A stretch of 50,107 nucleotides of DNA, from the NCBI GenBank assembly GCA_013824165.1, contig PNNH01000040.1, positions 1-50,107 on the forward strand, read 5' to 3'. The DNA comes from Methylibium sp. (GTDB lineage: Bacteria; Pseudomonadota; Gammaproteobacteria; Burkholderiales; Burkholderiaceae_C). The notes below the pieces were generated by a model that ran no database searches, had not been told where the DNA came from, and worked only from the letters and a program-made list of their open reading frames with translations. Shown in pieces: positions 8,697-16,972 of this stretch. Each line of letters starts with the position of its first letter. Within the stretch, counting starts at the first letter, position 1. Both the position numbers and the translations under genes were made by a program.

Positions 8697-9259
8697 AGAG
8701 GCTCCTCCCGTTGGCGTGTGCGGCCTCTTTGCGGGCCGCCATCGTGCACAAGAAATGTGCCTGAAAACGCGGCAGTGAACCAGAGCGGCGGCAGCGCGCG
8801 TGACCCACAAGCACGGCGCGCCCCCGCAACCCAGTTGCGCCGCATGCCCGTGAAGACCACCCTAGCCGTCGGCGCGCGCTCGGGACCCCGCCCCGCCCGC
8901 GCTCTGAATAGGCCGCTTTTGACGGCACTGCCGGCAAGGGCCAGCGTACGGCCTGGAGCGGCCTGGCGGGCCGTTTCAAGGGGCGACGCGGCTGCCGGGT
9001 TTAGACGGGCTTTGACTCGCCGTCGGGCTTGCTCGGTGCGGTCTGGTGGGCGAGGGCGATATGGCAACCGACCGAGTTCAAACTCTGACGATGGTCGAAA
9101 TCAGCCTTAAGGCGCAGACGTACCGGATCAAGCGACGAACGCCGGCCTGTTCGATGGGTGCCCGACGGATCGCCCCAAAGCGGCCTGTCGTCTGCGACCG
9201 CTCCTGGCCGACAGGCGCCGCCCGCTTGACGCCCGGTATCGTGCGGCACGAGCCCGATG
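8697..9259. other. Long intergenic stretch upstream of the AbiC-like gene
   Basis: 563 bases without a credible gene. It should contain the promoter of the three-gene cassette, but I see no clear -35/-10 pair. The right part (about 9090-9240) contains the 13-mer CGCTCCTGGCCGA at 9199-9211, which recurs at 9946-9958 beyond the second toxin-antitoxin pair. This suggests a dispersed intergenic repeat or debris of a mobile segment. Confidence 0.4.
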
Positions 9260-9586
9260 TCAGTGGCGATAGTCCTCTTCGCGCTGGTGGCGAACGGCGC
9301 CTACGACTACGTCGTCTCCAATGATTTCAAACAGCACAACATAACCGGCACCGCCAAATGGAACGATTAATTCGCGCGAACGGCCGTTACCTAGCTCGGC
9401 CTTTCGGCAGGTGTATGGCGACCAGGACAGCAGGCGCATTCCCTCGCTGATCGCATCAAGCGCGCATTGGGGCGTCATCCAGTCCGGTGTTTCACTGGCG
9501 AGCTCCCGCTCGATGGCGAAATCTTCCAGGCGTTGAAGGTCAGCAACGGCCTCTTCGAGAAGTGTGACGGTGTAGACGGTGGTCAC
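9260..9586 (-). CDS. RelE/ParE-family toxin
   Basis: 108-residue type II toxin. The N-terminus YTVTLLEEAVADLQRLEDFAI and the C-terminal block RELIVPFGGAGYVVLFEI...VVVGAVRHQREEDY are the RelE/ParE superfamily pattern. It overlaps the upstream antitoxin by four bases. Whether it acts on gyrase (ParE-like) or on ribosome-bound mRNA (RelE-like) cannot be told. It is the second toxin-antitoxin unit in 5 kb, on the opposite strand to the first. Confidence 0.87.
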   Translation of the reverse strand: MTTVYTVTLLEEAVADLQRLEDFAIERELASETPDWMTPQCALDAISEGMRLLSWSPYTCRKAELGNGRSRELIVPFGGAGYVVLFEIIGDDVVVGAVRHQREEDYRH

Positions 9587-9867
9587 TTGCCAGCGCGCAG
9601 GGTCGCTCGACGCTTCGCGTCATCCAGGCGCCCCTGCAAGCCGGTCATGACATCGTCGACCGTGCGGCCGCCGCCTTCTCGCTTCCACCGCTCAATGGCG
9701 GCCTCGCCGCGATTGACGAACTCGGCCTGGACTCGACGCCAAGCTGCGGCCGAGACCACCGCCTCCTCGATGAACTGCGTCAGCGACTCGCCTTCGCGCA
9801 AGACGGCCTCGACTTCGGCCCGAACCTCGGGCTCGACGCGGATCGGAGGAAAGGTGGCGGAGCGCAT
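9583..9867 (-). CDS. Antitoxin, YlcI/YnfO-like family
   Basis: 94-residue antitoxin partner of the adjacent RelE/ParE toxin. The N-terminus MRSATFPPIRVEPEVRAEVEAVLREGESLTQFIEEAV fits a ribbon-helix-helix dimer; the C-terminal helix is charged. ATG 9867 was chosen because the family begins directly before this block; the frame extends upstream to 10005 without domain content. A TATACAT box lies directly upstream of the start and overlaps an inverted repeat that is the probable autoregulatory site, so the transcript may have a very short leader. Confidence 0.85.
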   Translation of the reverse strand: MRSATFPPIRVEPEVRAEVEAVLREGESLTQFIEEAVVSAAAWRRVQAEFVNRGEAAIERWKREGGGRTVDDVMTGLQGRLDDAKRRATLRAGK

Positions 9868-9879
9868 GGATGGAATGTA

Positions 9880-9893
9880 TAGCAAACGTGCTA
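9880..9893 (-). promoter_or_regulatory. Inverted repeat at the second toxin-antitoxin promoter
   Basis: TAGCA and TGCTA arms around four bases, 13 bases upstream of the antitoxin ATG. On the minus strand the repeat abuts a -10-like TATACAT. It probably serves as an operator for antitoxin-toxin autorepression. Confidence 0.5.
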
Positions 9894-10116
9894 CGGCCGC
9901 AATCGAGGCCGCCGCGACGCCCTGAAGCCGACAGTCACCGATGATCGCTCCTGGCCGAAAGTGTGAACTAGGCCGTGGCGCCTGCAGGTGACCTTGGCCG
10001 GTCAAGAGTCACAGTCTGACCGGAGGCTTCCCTTGACCGCCGTGAAATGGCGCGGCCAGCCATAAGAGGTCGAGGCGATCAACTCCTGAGCAATTCGGCG
10101 TGAACTTGCTGGCGGC

Positions 10117-10599
10117 TTAAAAAACCCGCAGCACCTCAAACTGCTGTCGGATTGGAGCGACCTGTATCGACACCTCATCACCCTCACATTTGCCGAGCAT
10201 GGCCTTGCCCAACGGGGCTTCGCTGCTGATGACCTGAACGAGCTGAGCACCGCTGACCAACTTCATGCTGCCCCCATCCGGGCCGAGAAACAGCCGTTGC
10301 TGCTGGTCGTCTGAATCAATCAGGCAGACCAGCGCGCCGAGCTGTATACCTTTGCTGGCGTCGTAGGGGCTCGGGCGGAACTGGCGCCAATGGGCGATGG
10401 CTTGGCGGATGGCTTCGGCCCGACGTGCTTGGCCGGTGGCCAGGTAGGCGGCCTCTAGGCCCAAGGTGTCGTACTTGTTTTCGGCGATGTTCTCTTCGTG
10501 GGTCGCCGTTTCATGGGCCACCCGCGCCGCCTGCTCGGCTTGCAGCAGGTCTTCGGCAAGGCGTTCCAGCACCTGCTGCTGCAGCAAGAATTTATCCAT
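10117..10599 (-). CDS. GreA/GreB-family elongation factor-like protein
   Basis: 160-residue relative of the transcript-cleavage factors GreA/GreB, which bind the RNA polymerase secondary channel. The N-terminal half is helical (LLQQQVLERLAEDLLQAEQAARVAHETATHEENIAENKYDT, split as an antiparallel coiled coil), including acidic residues near the expected tip. The C-terminal half has the FKBP-like pattern ending in EAPLGKAMLGKCEGDEV, the best-conserved Gre motif. It is the first core-like gene to the right of the defence island, and is divergent from the AllA-like gene. It could be a Gre paralogue that competes for the channel rather than a true cleavage factor. Confidence 0.85.
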   Translation of the reverse strand: MDKFLLQQQVLERLAEDLLQAEQAARVAHETATHEENIAENKYDTLGLEAAYLATGQARRAEAIRQAIAHWRQFRPSPYDASKGIQLGALVCLIDSDDQQQRLFLGPDGGSMKLVSGAQLVQVISSEAPLGKAMLGKCEGDEVSIQVAPIRQQFEVLRVF

Positions 10600-10726
10600 G
10601 ATGAAAGGTCAACGTCTCGAACAAGCGGGGGCAGGTCATGATTATGAAGTGCAGCACCAGGCTGCCACTTCGTCTCGTTGGCACGCCCCTTGCGCGTCCC
10701 TCCGCATGACGAAGAAGACCACCCCT

Positions 10727-11245
10727 ATGCCCTTCACTCTCCAAGCTCGCCCCCTCACGCCTGAAACCTTCGCCCCCTTCGGCCAGGTGCTGCAGGCCGG
10801 CCCGCCGCCTTCGGGCGAAGCCGGCCAGGCGATCAACAGCGGCACCAGCCGGCGCCATGTACTGGTTGGCGATCTGCAGCTGGGGGCCGATCAGGGCCGT
10901 GGCGAGCTGAGCTTGAGCCGGGCGCAGGCGCGCCTGTTTCCGCTGCGTCTGCAGGAGCTGGAGCGGCACCTGCTTTCCACCCAGAGCTTCATTCCGCTGG
11001 GCGGGCCGCGGCGGCTGGCGCTGGTGGTGGCGCGGCCGGGGCCGGGGCCGGACACGCCTGAGCAGTTGCAGGCCTTCGTCAGCGATGGCTGGCAGGGCGT
11101 GTGTCTGCATGCCGGCACCTGGCACCACCCGCTGCTGGCGGTGGATGCCGGCGACTTTCTGGTGATCGAGCGCCGCGCGGCCGAGGTGGATTGCGAAGTG
11201 CTGGCCTTGCACGACGTGTGGCTGGCGCTGCCGGGGGCCATTTGA
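10727..11245 (+). CDS. Ureidoglycolate lyase-like protein (AllA family)
   Basis: 172-residue cupin-type protein of the ureidoglycolate lyase family, which splits ureidoglycolate into glyoxylate and urea in allantoin breakdown. Family features are LQARPLTPETFAPFGQVLQ at the N-terminus, STQSFIPLGG in the middle, and GVCLHAGTWHHPLL with the active-site histidines. ATG 10727 fits the family N-terminus; an in-frame ATG at 10706 would add seven residues. No other allantoin genes are in the window, so the assignment of pathway is tentative. Confidence 0.85.
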   Translation: MPFTLQARPLTPETFAPFGQVLQAGPPPSGEAGQAINSGTSRRHVLVGDLQLGADQGRGELSLSRAQARLFPLRLQELERHLLSTQSFIPLGGPRRLALVVARPGPGPDTPEQLQAFVSDGWQGVCLHAGTWHHPLLAVDAGDFLVIERRAAEVDCEVLALHDVWLALPGAI

Positions 11246-11377
11246 TGATGAATGCGGGGCTGCGCTGGCCTGCATCAGCGGCCGCAGCGCTGGCCCTGGC
11301 GTGCCGGGCCAGCTGGGCTGTGCCGGGCCTCGGCCGGCCGCTCGGAAAATGCTGCGGCGGGCCGAGGCGAAGTGCGA

Positions 11378-13336
11378 TCAAGGCTTGCTGATGAGTGCGA
11401 AGCGGCCCTCGCGGGCCTGCCGCACCCAGTAGCTGCCCGACGCTGCGTCGAAGCCCTGCACCACCGCGGACGCGGCGCCGCCGCAGGCGGCGGTCCAGTC
11501 AGCTGGCACGCCGCGCAGGAAGGCCGCGCTGTAGGTCTGGCGGCTCAGGCAGTCGGCCGGCGCCAGCACCTGCCATTTACCGGTGCTCGGGTCCTGGCGC
11601 GCCAGCCGGACCTGATTGGCATCGACGCCCTTGGGCACGGTGAAGGACAGCACGAAGGGGTCGCTGCCACCATCGGCCGACAAGGCCCACCGGCCGCTGG
11701 CCCAGGCAGGCAGCTGCACCGGCAGCTTGCCGGCTTCGCTGCCATCGCCCAGCGAGCCGGGCAGGCCGGTGCTGTTGCGGATGTCCTTCTCACGGCCATA
11801 AGGGTCGATATAGGTGCCGCCTTGTCCGGCGGTGCCGCTGATGCTGAGCACCTCCGACTGAAGTCCGTCAACCTTGGGCTCCCACGACAGCAGCAGCTGC
11901 TTCTTCAGGTCGATGGTGGTGGCGCGCACCTCGACCGCCTCGGTGCTCTGGCCGGCGTTGATGATGCGGGCACGCTGGCTGTTGTTGAGGTTGGGGCGCC
12001 AGCTTTCGTGCGCGATGAACATGTGGCGCTGCATCAGCGACAGCATCTCGCGGTTGTTGGCTGCCTCGGTCTTGCCGGGCTCGGCCGCCATGGTGCGGGT
12101 GCGCGTGTCGTGGCGGTTGAAGGTCAGGTTCTCGCCGTCCAGCACGCGGGCGCTGCTGCCCAGCGCCGAGCTGCAGGCGCTGGTTCGGTAGCTGGTGTCG
12201 TAGACGTTGTTGCGTTGGATGTTGGCCGGGAAGCTGGCGGGATACACCACCTTGTCGCAGCGCTGGCTGCTGCGGCGGAAGCGGTCGAACAGCTGCCACT
12301 GCGCCTGTGCCAGTTCCTTGGGGCCGTCTTCGTTGCGCAGCACGGTGTGCTCGGCATACCAGGCCTTGAAGTCCAGCACATCGCCGGTGAACTCGAAGAT
12401 CGAGGCGTTGACGTCCAGCGAGCCGGTGTTCTCGACGCGGGCCTTGAGCATCAGCGTCTGCTGCACCTGTTCATGCTCGCCAAAACGGTTCTCGTAGCCC
12501 TTGTACGAGGCACTGCCGGAGACAATCTGCATGAAGGGCCGCTGCGATGCATCGCGCACCAGGCTGCGCGCATACATGTGCTCGTGGCCCGAAACATAGA
12601 TCACGTCATGCTCGGCCAGCAGCTTGCGGTATTTGTCATACACGGCGCGGAAGGCCACGTCGCTGTCCTCGGACTTGTAGCCCTCGACGATGCGCTCGCG
12701 CAGAAGGCCGTACTTGTTGCCAACGAAGGAGTTGTGCGTCTGCAGCACGATGTGCTTGGCCTTGGCCCGGTGCTTCTGGATGCTCTGCTCGATGAAGTCG
12801 TAGGCGTAGGGCATCCAGCCATAGGAGATGTTGATGAACAGCACGTCGTCGCGCAGCCAGACGTAGTTCTTGTTGCGCGCTCCGGGCATGTGCTCCGCTT
12901 CGGCGGGGATGAAGTCGGCCACCAGGTCGTGCCAGTCCTGGTCCATGCCCTTGTTGTCGTGGTTGCCCATGATGGGCAGCAGCCGCATGTGGGCCTTGTA
13001 GGGTTCAGCCACCTCGCGCCACTGCCGGTACTCGGCAGCGGTGCCGTTCTCGGCCAGATCGCCCACCACCAGCACGACATCCACCTTCTGCTGCTTGTAG
13101 AGCTCCAGCAAGGCACGCATCGGATGAACCGCTGCATTGCTGCCACCCCCTTGCGTGTCTGGCAGCACGGCCACTTTCAGTGTCTTGGCTGTGACTGGCG
13201 CCGGAGCCGGCGCAGGGGCAGGGGCAGGGGCAGGGGCAGGCGCAGGAGCTGGCGCAACAGGGGCATCGTCGCCACCACCGCAGGCGCTCAGCAAGGCAGC
13301 CAGGCCCAGAGCGGGAAAACAGCGCTTCGTGATCAT
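11378..13336 (-). CDS. Lipoprotein calcineurin-like metallophosphoesterase
   Basis: 652-residue exported phosphoesterase. The N-terminus MITKRCFPALGLAALLSAC is a lipoprotein signal with the lipobox cysteine at 19. An Ala-Pro repeat linker follows, then the metallophosphoesterase motifs in order: VLPDTQ, VVGDLAENG, MGNHDN, LQTHNSF and SGHEHMY. The last ~300 residues are an unrecognised beta-rich region. The third of three consecutive ATGs was chosen because it sits seven bases after GGAGGAG. It is likely anchored on the periplasmic side of a membrane, and the substrate is unknown. The linker is encoded by a hexanucleotide repeat and may vary in length between strains. Confidence 0.88.
   Translation of the reverse strand: MITKRCFPALGLAALLSACGGGDDAPVAPAPAPAPAPAPAPAPAPAPVTAKTLKVAVLPDTQGGGSNAAVHPMRALLELYKQQKVDVVLVVGDLAENGTAAEYRQWREVAEPYKAHMRLLPIMGNHDNKGMDQDWHDLVADFIPAEAEHMPGARNKNYVWLRDDVLFINISYGWMPYAYDFIEQSIQKHRAKAKHIVLQTHNSFVGNKYGLLRERIVEGYKSEDSDVAFRAVYDKYRKLLAEHDVIYVSGHEHMYARSLVRDASQRPFMQIVSGSASYKGYENRFGEHEQVQQTLMLKARVENTGSLDVNASIFEFTGDVLDFKAWYAEHTVLRNEDGPKELAQAQWQLFDRFRRSSQRCDKVVYPASFPANIQRNNVYDTSYRTSACSSALGSSARVLDGENLTFNRHDTRTRTMAAEPGKTEAANNREMLSLMQRHMFIAHESWRPNLNNSQRARIINAGQSTEAVEVRATTIDLKKQLLLSWEPKVDGLQSEVLSISGTAGQGGTYIDPYGREKDIRNSTGLPGSLGDGSEAGKLPVQLPAWASGRWALSADGGSDPFVLSFTVPKGVDANQVRLARQDPSTGKWQVLAPADCLSRQTYSAAFLRGVPADWTAACGGAASAVVQGFDAASGSYWVRQAREGRFALISKP
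13205..13255. repeat. GGGGCA-type hexanucleotide tandem repeat
   Basis: Imperfect six-base units (GGGGCA and variants) run through the segment that encodes the Ala-Pro linker of the metallophosphoesterase lipoprotein. Multiples of six keep the reading frame, so slippage would change linker length without breaking the gene. Confidence 0.7.
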
Positions 13337-13516
13337 CATCATCTCCTCCAGAGGGGTTCGAATGGAGGGCGCATGCTGGCCGACGCATGTGACCATGCCG
13401 TGACCTTGCGATGTCAACTAGATAACGCGTGCGATCAGCGCGCAGCCGATGAAATCCAGCCTGCCGGTCTGGCGTCTCGCGGGCGATGTCTGCTCCGGGC
13501 GAGGCGAGTGGACGCG

Positions 13517-14467
13517 TCAGCGCAAGCCTTGGCAGGCGCTAGGGTCAGCGCACCATGCCGCGCCCGGAGCCGCGGAAGCGTGCAGGTGTTTGCCGAGAAA
13601 CTGCACCAGGGTGCCTACGTGCGGCTGCAGGGCGCCGCGCAGGTCGTGGTCGCCGGCAACCACCAAGAGCTCGCCCGCGGGCAGCACGGCCTGCAGGCGC
13701 CGCGCATCGGCCAGCGGCACGGTGTGGTCTTGCGCCCCGTGCACCAGTAGCACCGGGCAGGCCACGCGGGCCAGTGTGTGCAGTGGCGCGATGTCGTCGA
13801 AGCGCTCGCCGATCACGGCCTGCACATGGGCCAGGATGAGCTCGCCCGGCCAGCGGGCTGGCAGGCGGTGCGCGCGAAGCCAGGCTTGCATCACCTCGCG
13901 CGGGTGGGCAAAGGCCGAGAGGCTGATCACCGCCTGCACGCCGCCCTGGCGTGCCGCATGCAGCAATACAGCCCCGGCGCCCACCGAATGCCCGAGCAGT
14001 GCCACGCGACTGCTGTCGATGGCAACCACGGCGCGCAGGGCGGCCAGCACGTCGGCCAGGTCTTCGGCAAAGCGGGGCAGCGAGCTGAAGTCCTCGCGCG
14101 TGCTGTCGCCATGGCTTGCAGCGTCAAACAGGAGCACCGCCAGGCCGGCGGCTGTCAGCGGCTCCACCACCGGCCACAGCGTGGCCGCGTTGGCGCCCCA
14201 GCCATGCACACAGGCCACCAGGGGAGCGGCCTGGTCTGCGCTGGCCCCGGCGGGCAAGGCCAGCCATGCCGCAAGGTTCTGCCCGCGCCGGCCGGGCACG
14301 CGCAGCACCTGCACGCGGGCGTTGCCGCGGCCTGTGTCAGTCCAGCCGGGTGTGTGTGACAGGCGCGCAGGGCGCAGGCCGTATAGCAGCAGACGGTGCA
14401 GGGCCGCCTGCGCCAAGCGGCGCGGAAGCCCGCTGCCGGCCAGCCCTTGCGGCGGGCCGATGCTCAT
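13517..14467 (-). CDS. Alpha/beta hydrolase
   Basis: 316-residue serine hydrolase. The oxyanion loop is CVHGWGANA, the nucleophile elbow LLGHSVGAG, the acid lies in HGAQDHTVP and the catalytic histidine in VAGDHDL. ATG 14467 overlaps the stop of the upstream membrane-protein gene as ATGA, which supports this start and co-transcription. It is the last gene of the cyd/sulfide cluster. The substrate cannot be predicted; it may be a passenger rather than part of sulfur metabolism. Confidence 0.85.
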   Translation of the reverse strand: MSIGPPQGLAGSGLPRRLAQAALHRLLLYGLRPARLSHTPGWTDTGRGNARVQVLRVPGRRGQNLAAWLALPAGASADQAAPLVACVHGWGANAATLWPVVEPLTAAGLAVLLFDAASHGDSTREDFSSLPRFAEDLADVLAALRAVVAIDSSRVALLGHSVGAGAVLLHAARQGGVQAVISLSAFAHPREVMQAWLRAHRLPARWPGELILAHVQAVIGERFDDIAPLHTLARVACPVLLVHGAQDHTVPLADARRLQAVLPAGELLVVAGDHDLRGALQPHVGTLVQFLGKHLHASAAPGAAWCADPSACQGLR

Positions 14468-14802
14468 TGCGGCCGGCGCCGCATGGCTGCTAGCGGCCAC
14501 GTCCACGCCAGCGCTGCCACACCAAAGCCGCCGGCCAGCGCAAGCAGGTTGGCCCAGTCGACCCAGTAAGCCATCTCGCTGAGGCTCGACTTGGTCCAGC
14601 CTGGCACCAGCAGCAAAGCGACCAGCGCCACCGCCACGCTAAGGCCTGCAGACAGCGGCAGGCCCGCGCGCCAGCGGGTGCCAGGGCGGCGCCAAGCCGT
14701 CACCAGCAAGACCGCCCACAAAACGGCGGCCAGCAGCAGCAAGGGCCACAGGCCCAGCGCGATTTCCCAGAGGATGTTCAACACAAGCCAGAATTCATAC
14801 AT
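14464..14802 (-). CDS. Small integral membrane protein
   Basis: 112-residue protein with about four hydrophobic helices (around residues 3-18, 19-38, 48-66 and 83-105), opening MYEFWLVLNILWEIALG. An AGGAGA ribosome site precedes the ATG. It lies 14 bases after the sulfide:quinone-reductase-like gene and overlaps the hydrolase gene, so it is in the same transcript. I do not recognise a family. It might anchor the exported flavoprotein at the membrane, but this is only positional inference. Confidence 0.75.
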   Translation of the reverse strand: MYEFWLVLNILWEIALGLWPLLLLAAVLWAVLLVTAWRRPGTRWRAGLPLSAGLSVAVALVALLLVPGWTKSSLSEMAYWVDWANLLALAGGFGVAALAWTWPLAAMRRRPQ

Positions 14803-14816
14803 GACGCATCTCCTGT

Positions 14817-16127
14817 TCAGACCCGGCCCTTGAGCACCGCCATATAGGCGGGCTTGAGCATGCGGTACTTCATCAGCCACGCGAAGAAGCTGTCATTGAG
14901 GGGCTCGATAAAGGGCAGCGAGGGCGTGAGCCGTCCCTCGTAGTCGAACTCGATCAGCATCGCCGAGCCTTCGCGGGTGATCAACGGGCAGGAGGTGTAG
15001 CCGTCGAAGGCCTCGTCGGCTTGGCGCCCGGCGATTACCTGCACCAGGTTGTGCGCCACGATGGGTGCGCTTTTCTTCACGGTGGCGGCGGTCTTGCCGC
15101 GTGGCGTACCGTTGATGTCGCCGATGCCGAACACATTGGGGTAGCGACGGTGCTGCAGCGTGGATTTGTCCACCTCCAGCCAGCCGCCGGCAGCGAAGGG
15201 TCCGTCCTTCCAGGCCAGCTCGCTGCCCTTGACCGCATCGGGTGCGCGCATCGGCGGTACGACGTGAATGAAGTCGTAGGGCATCTCCTGCTTATCGCCC
15301 TCGGGCGTGATGAAGGTGGCACGGCGAGCGCCGATGTCGATGGCCGCGAGCTTGCGCGAGAACTCAACGTCGATGCCCAGTGTCTTCCAGCGTTCAAGCA
15401 CGTTGTCGTTGACCACCTTCACACCGAAGACATTACCCAGCGCCGACTGGAAGTGAATCTTTGAGCGGTCCAGCGTGCCGGCCTTGAGCAGCCGGTCGCG
15501 CAGCATGAAGCTCATCTTCAGGGGGGCGCCGGCGCATTTGAGCGGTGTCGCCGGCAGTGTCATCACCGCGTTGCCGCCCTTGGCCGTAAAGGCCTGCATA
15601 GCGGCCCAGGTCGCCTGCGCGGCCTGCGGGCTGGGGTAGACGCTGGTGAGCCCCGGCGCCTTGTCGCTGCCGATGGCATCGACGTCCATGCCTTCGATCT
15701 GCGCGTAGTCGAGCTGCACGCCGATGGCCACGACCAGGAAGTCGTAGGGGATGCGTGTGCCACTGGCGGTGATCACGGTGTTGGCGGCAGGATCGAAGCC
15801 GGCCACCATATCCTTCACCCACTCCACGCCGGCCGGCTGGTAGTCGGCATTGCGGTCACGCACCTTGTCCACCGGCCACACGCCGGTGGCCACCAGCGTG
15901 TAGCCTGGCTGGTAGTTGTGCTCTTCCTTGCGGTCGACGATGGTGATCTTGGCGCCGTCGAGCAGGCGGGCAAGCCGATTGGCCACGGCGATGCCGCCCA
16001 AGCCGCTGCCGGCGATCACGATGCGGGCCGAGGTCTTGAGTGCTGCTTGCGCGGGCGGCGCCGCGGTCGCCAGCGGCGCCAGCGCTCCGGCTCCAAGCAG
16101 CGCCCGGCGGGTGGGTTGATAAGGCAT
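14817..16127 (-). CDS. Tat-exported sulfide:quinone reductase/FCSD-like flavoprotein
   Basis: 436-residue FAD protein of the sulfide:quinone oxidoreductase/flavocytochrome c sulfide dehydrogenase group. The N-terminus has a twin-arginine signal (TRRALLGAGALAPLATAAPPAQA), followed by the FAD-binding motif IVIAGSGLGGIAVANRL. C198 in PLKCAGAP and a second cysteine in YTSCPL near residue 376 match the redox cysteine pair that handles sulfide and polysulfide in SQR; the third SQR cysteine is not evident. Start ATG 16127 follows AAGGAG. Its probable role is oxidising sulfide to sulfane sulfur on the periplasmic side and passing electrons to quinone or a cytochrome. It is in a cluster with a bd oxidase and a FisR-like regulator. 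Confidence 0.85.
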   Translation of the reverse strand: MPYQPTRRALLGAGALAPLATAAPPAQAALKTSARIVIAGSGLGGIAVANRLARLLDGAKITIVDRKEEHNYQPGYTLVATGVWPVDKVRDRNADYQPAGVEWVKDMVAGFDPAANTVITASGTRIPYDFLVVAIGVQLDYAQIEGMDVDAIGSDKAPGLTSVYPSPQAAQATWAAMQAFTAKGGNAVMTLPATPLKCAGAPLKMSFMLRDRLLKAGTLDRSKIHFQSALGNVFGVKVVNDNVLERWKTLGIDVEFSRKLAAIDIGARRATFITPEGDKQEMPYDFIHVVPPMRAPDAVKGSELAWKDGPFAAGGWLEVDKSTLQHRRYPNVFGIGDINGTPRGKTAATVKKSAPIVAHNLVQVIAGRQADEAFDGYTSCPLITREGSAMLIEFDYEGRLTPSLPFIEPLNDSFFAWLMKYRMLKPAYMAVLKGRV

Positions 16128-16154
16128 GGTTTGTCTCCTTGTCTTTGTCATGGG

Positions 16155-16170
16155 TGCGGCGACCGCCGCA
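16155..16170 (-). other. Perfect hairpin in the leader of the SQR-like gene
   Basis: TGCGGCG and CGCCGCA arms with a two-base centre, 28 bases upstream of the ATG and just before its ribosome site. It could be the end of the upstream transcript, an mRNA-stabilising stem or a protein-binding site. Two copies of ATCAACT lie just beyond it. Confidence 0.4.
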
Positions 16171-16200
16171 TCAACTCGGGGATCAACTGGGCTGTCAGCG

Positions 16201-16287
16201 CTAGCCCGCCAGGCGCAGCGTCAGCAGCAGAAGCTGCTGCTGCAACTGTGCCGGGTCCGGCGTCAGGCTGGCAAGGCGTGCTTTCAT
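16201..16287 (-). CDS. Possible 28-residue leader peptide
   Basis: A short open frame beginning MKARLASLTPDPAQLQQQLL and ending TLRLAG lies in the 185-base gap between the SCO and SQR-like genes. A purine-rich AAGAG is about eight bases before the ATG. There is no family recognition, and short frames arise easily at this GC content, so this is tentative. Confidence 0.25.
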   Translation of the reverse strand: MKARLASLTPDPAQLQQQLLLLTLRLAG

Positions 16288-16312
16288 TGGGTGCTCTTCA
16301 TTCCGGGCAGGC

Positions 16313-16957
16313 TCAGGCGCCTGGCTCGGCCAGCAGGGCGCGAACATCGGCGGCATAGTCCTCGGCTGTCTGCTCATGGCGCAAGGCTACGCGCAGACGG
16401 CCCAGCGGATCGAGCAGATAGCTCAGCGCAGTGTGGTCCATCGTGTAGCTGCTGCCGGTGGGTACCTTGTTGTAATACACCTTGAACTCGTCGGCCACGG
16501 TCTTGATCTCATTGGCATTGCCGGTCAGGGCCAGGAAACCGGGATCGAAGGCTGCCATGTATTCGCGCAGCAGCTCAGGCGTGTCACGTTCAGGATCGAC
16601 CGTGACGAAGATCACCTGCAAACGGCTTGCCTGTTCGCCTAGCAGCTGCTTTACGGCGGTGGCGCGTGTGAGCGCGGTCGGGCACACATCGGGGCATTGG
16701 ACGAAGCCGAAGTACAGCATCACCACCTGACCACGGAAGTCGGCCAGCGTGCGAGGGCGGCCGCTGTGATCGGTGAGTGAGAAGCTGCGCCCGTAGGGCG
16801 CGCCGGTGATGTCCATGCCCTTGAAGCGAGCCGTCGGACCGGAGCCGCTGATGCGCTCGCAGCCCTGCAGCAGCGTGCTGCCTGCCGCCAGCCACGCCAG
16901 CATGTGACGGCGAGAGGGTAGGCGCCGGGTGGATGTCAGGGTAGGCATGGACGGCAT
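16313..16957 (-). CDS. SCO1/SenC-family protein
   Basis: 214-residue exported thioredoxin-fold protein of the SCO family, which delivers copper to or reduces the CuA centre of cytochrome oxidases. The copper site is intact: C88-P-D-V-C92 and H175 in YTMDHTALSY. The N-terminus RRHMLAWLAAGSTLLQGC looks like a lipoprotein signal (C33). An alternative ATG at 16948 exists. It sits 15 bases after dsrE-like in the cluster. Because cytochrome bd has no copper, its presence here suggests a redox or sulfur role, or service to a haem-copper oxidase encoded elsewhere. Confidence 0.9.
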   Translation of the reverse strand: MPSMPTLTSTRRLPSRRHMLAWLAAGSTLLQGCERISGSGPTARFKGMDITGAPYGRSFSLTDHSGRPRTLADFRGQVVMLYFGFVQCPDVCPTALTRATAVKQLLGEQASRLQVIFVTVDPERDTPELLREYMAAFDPGFLALTGNANEIKTVADEFKVYYNKVPTGSSYTMDHTALSYLLDPLGRLRVALRHEQTAEDYAADVRALLAEPGA

Positions 16958-16972
16958 GGCTAAGACGTCTCG

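Noticed and set aside
8544..9110. Plus-strand frame upstream of the AbiC-like gene
   Set aside because: Arg/Pro/Ala-rich with no domain and overlapping the AbiC-like start region in the opposite direction.
10002..10250. Possible transposase remnant on the minus strand between greAB-like gene and antitoxin
   Set aside because: The translated frame shows no transposase motif and mostly overlaps the Gre-like gene; too weak to call.
13205..13255. Possible CRISPR-like repeat array
   Set aside because: Units are six bases, with no spacers, and they encode a protein linker.
11252..13750. Very long plus-strand open frame opposite the metallophosphoesterase
   Set aside because: Composition is shadow-like (rich in Ala, Gly, Arg, His, Gln), there is no domain, and the minus-strand gene has clear motifs.
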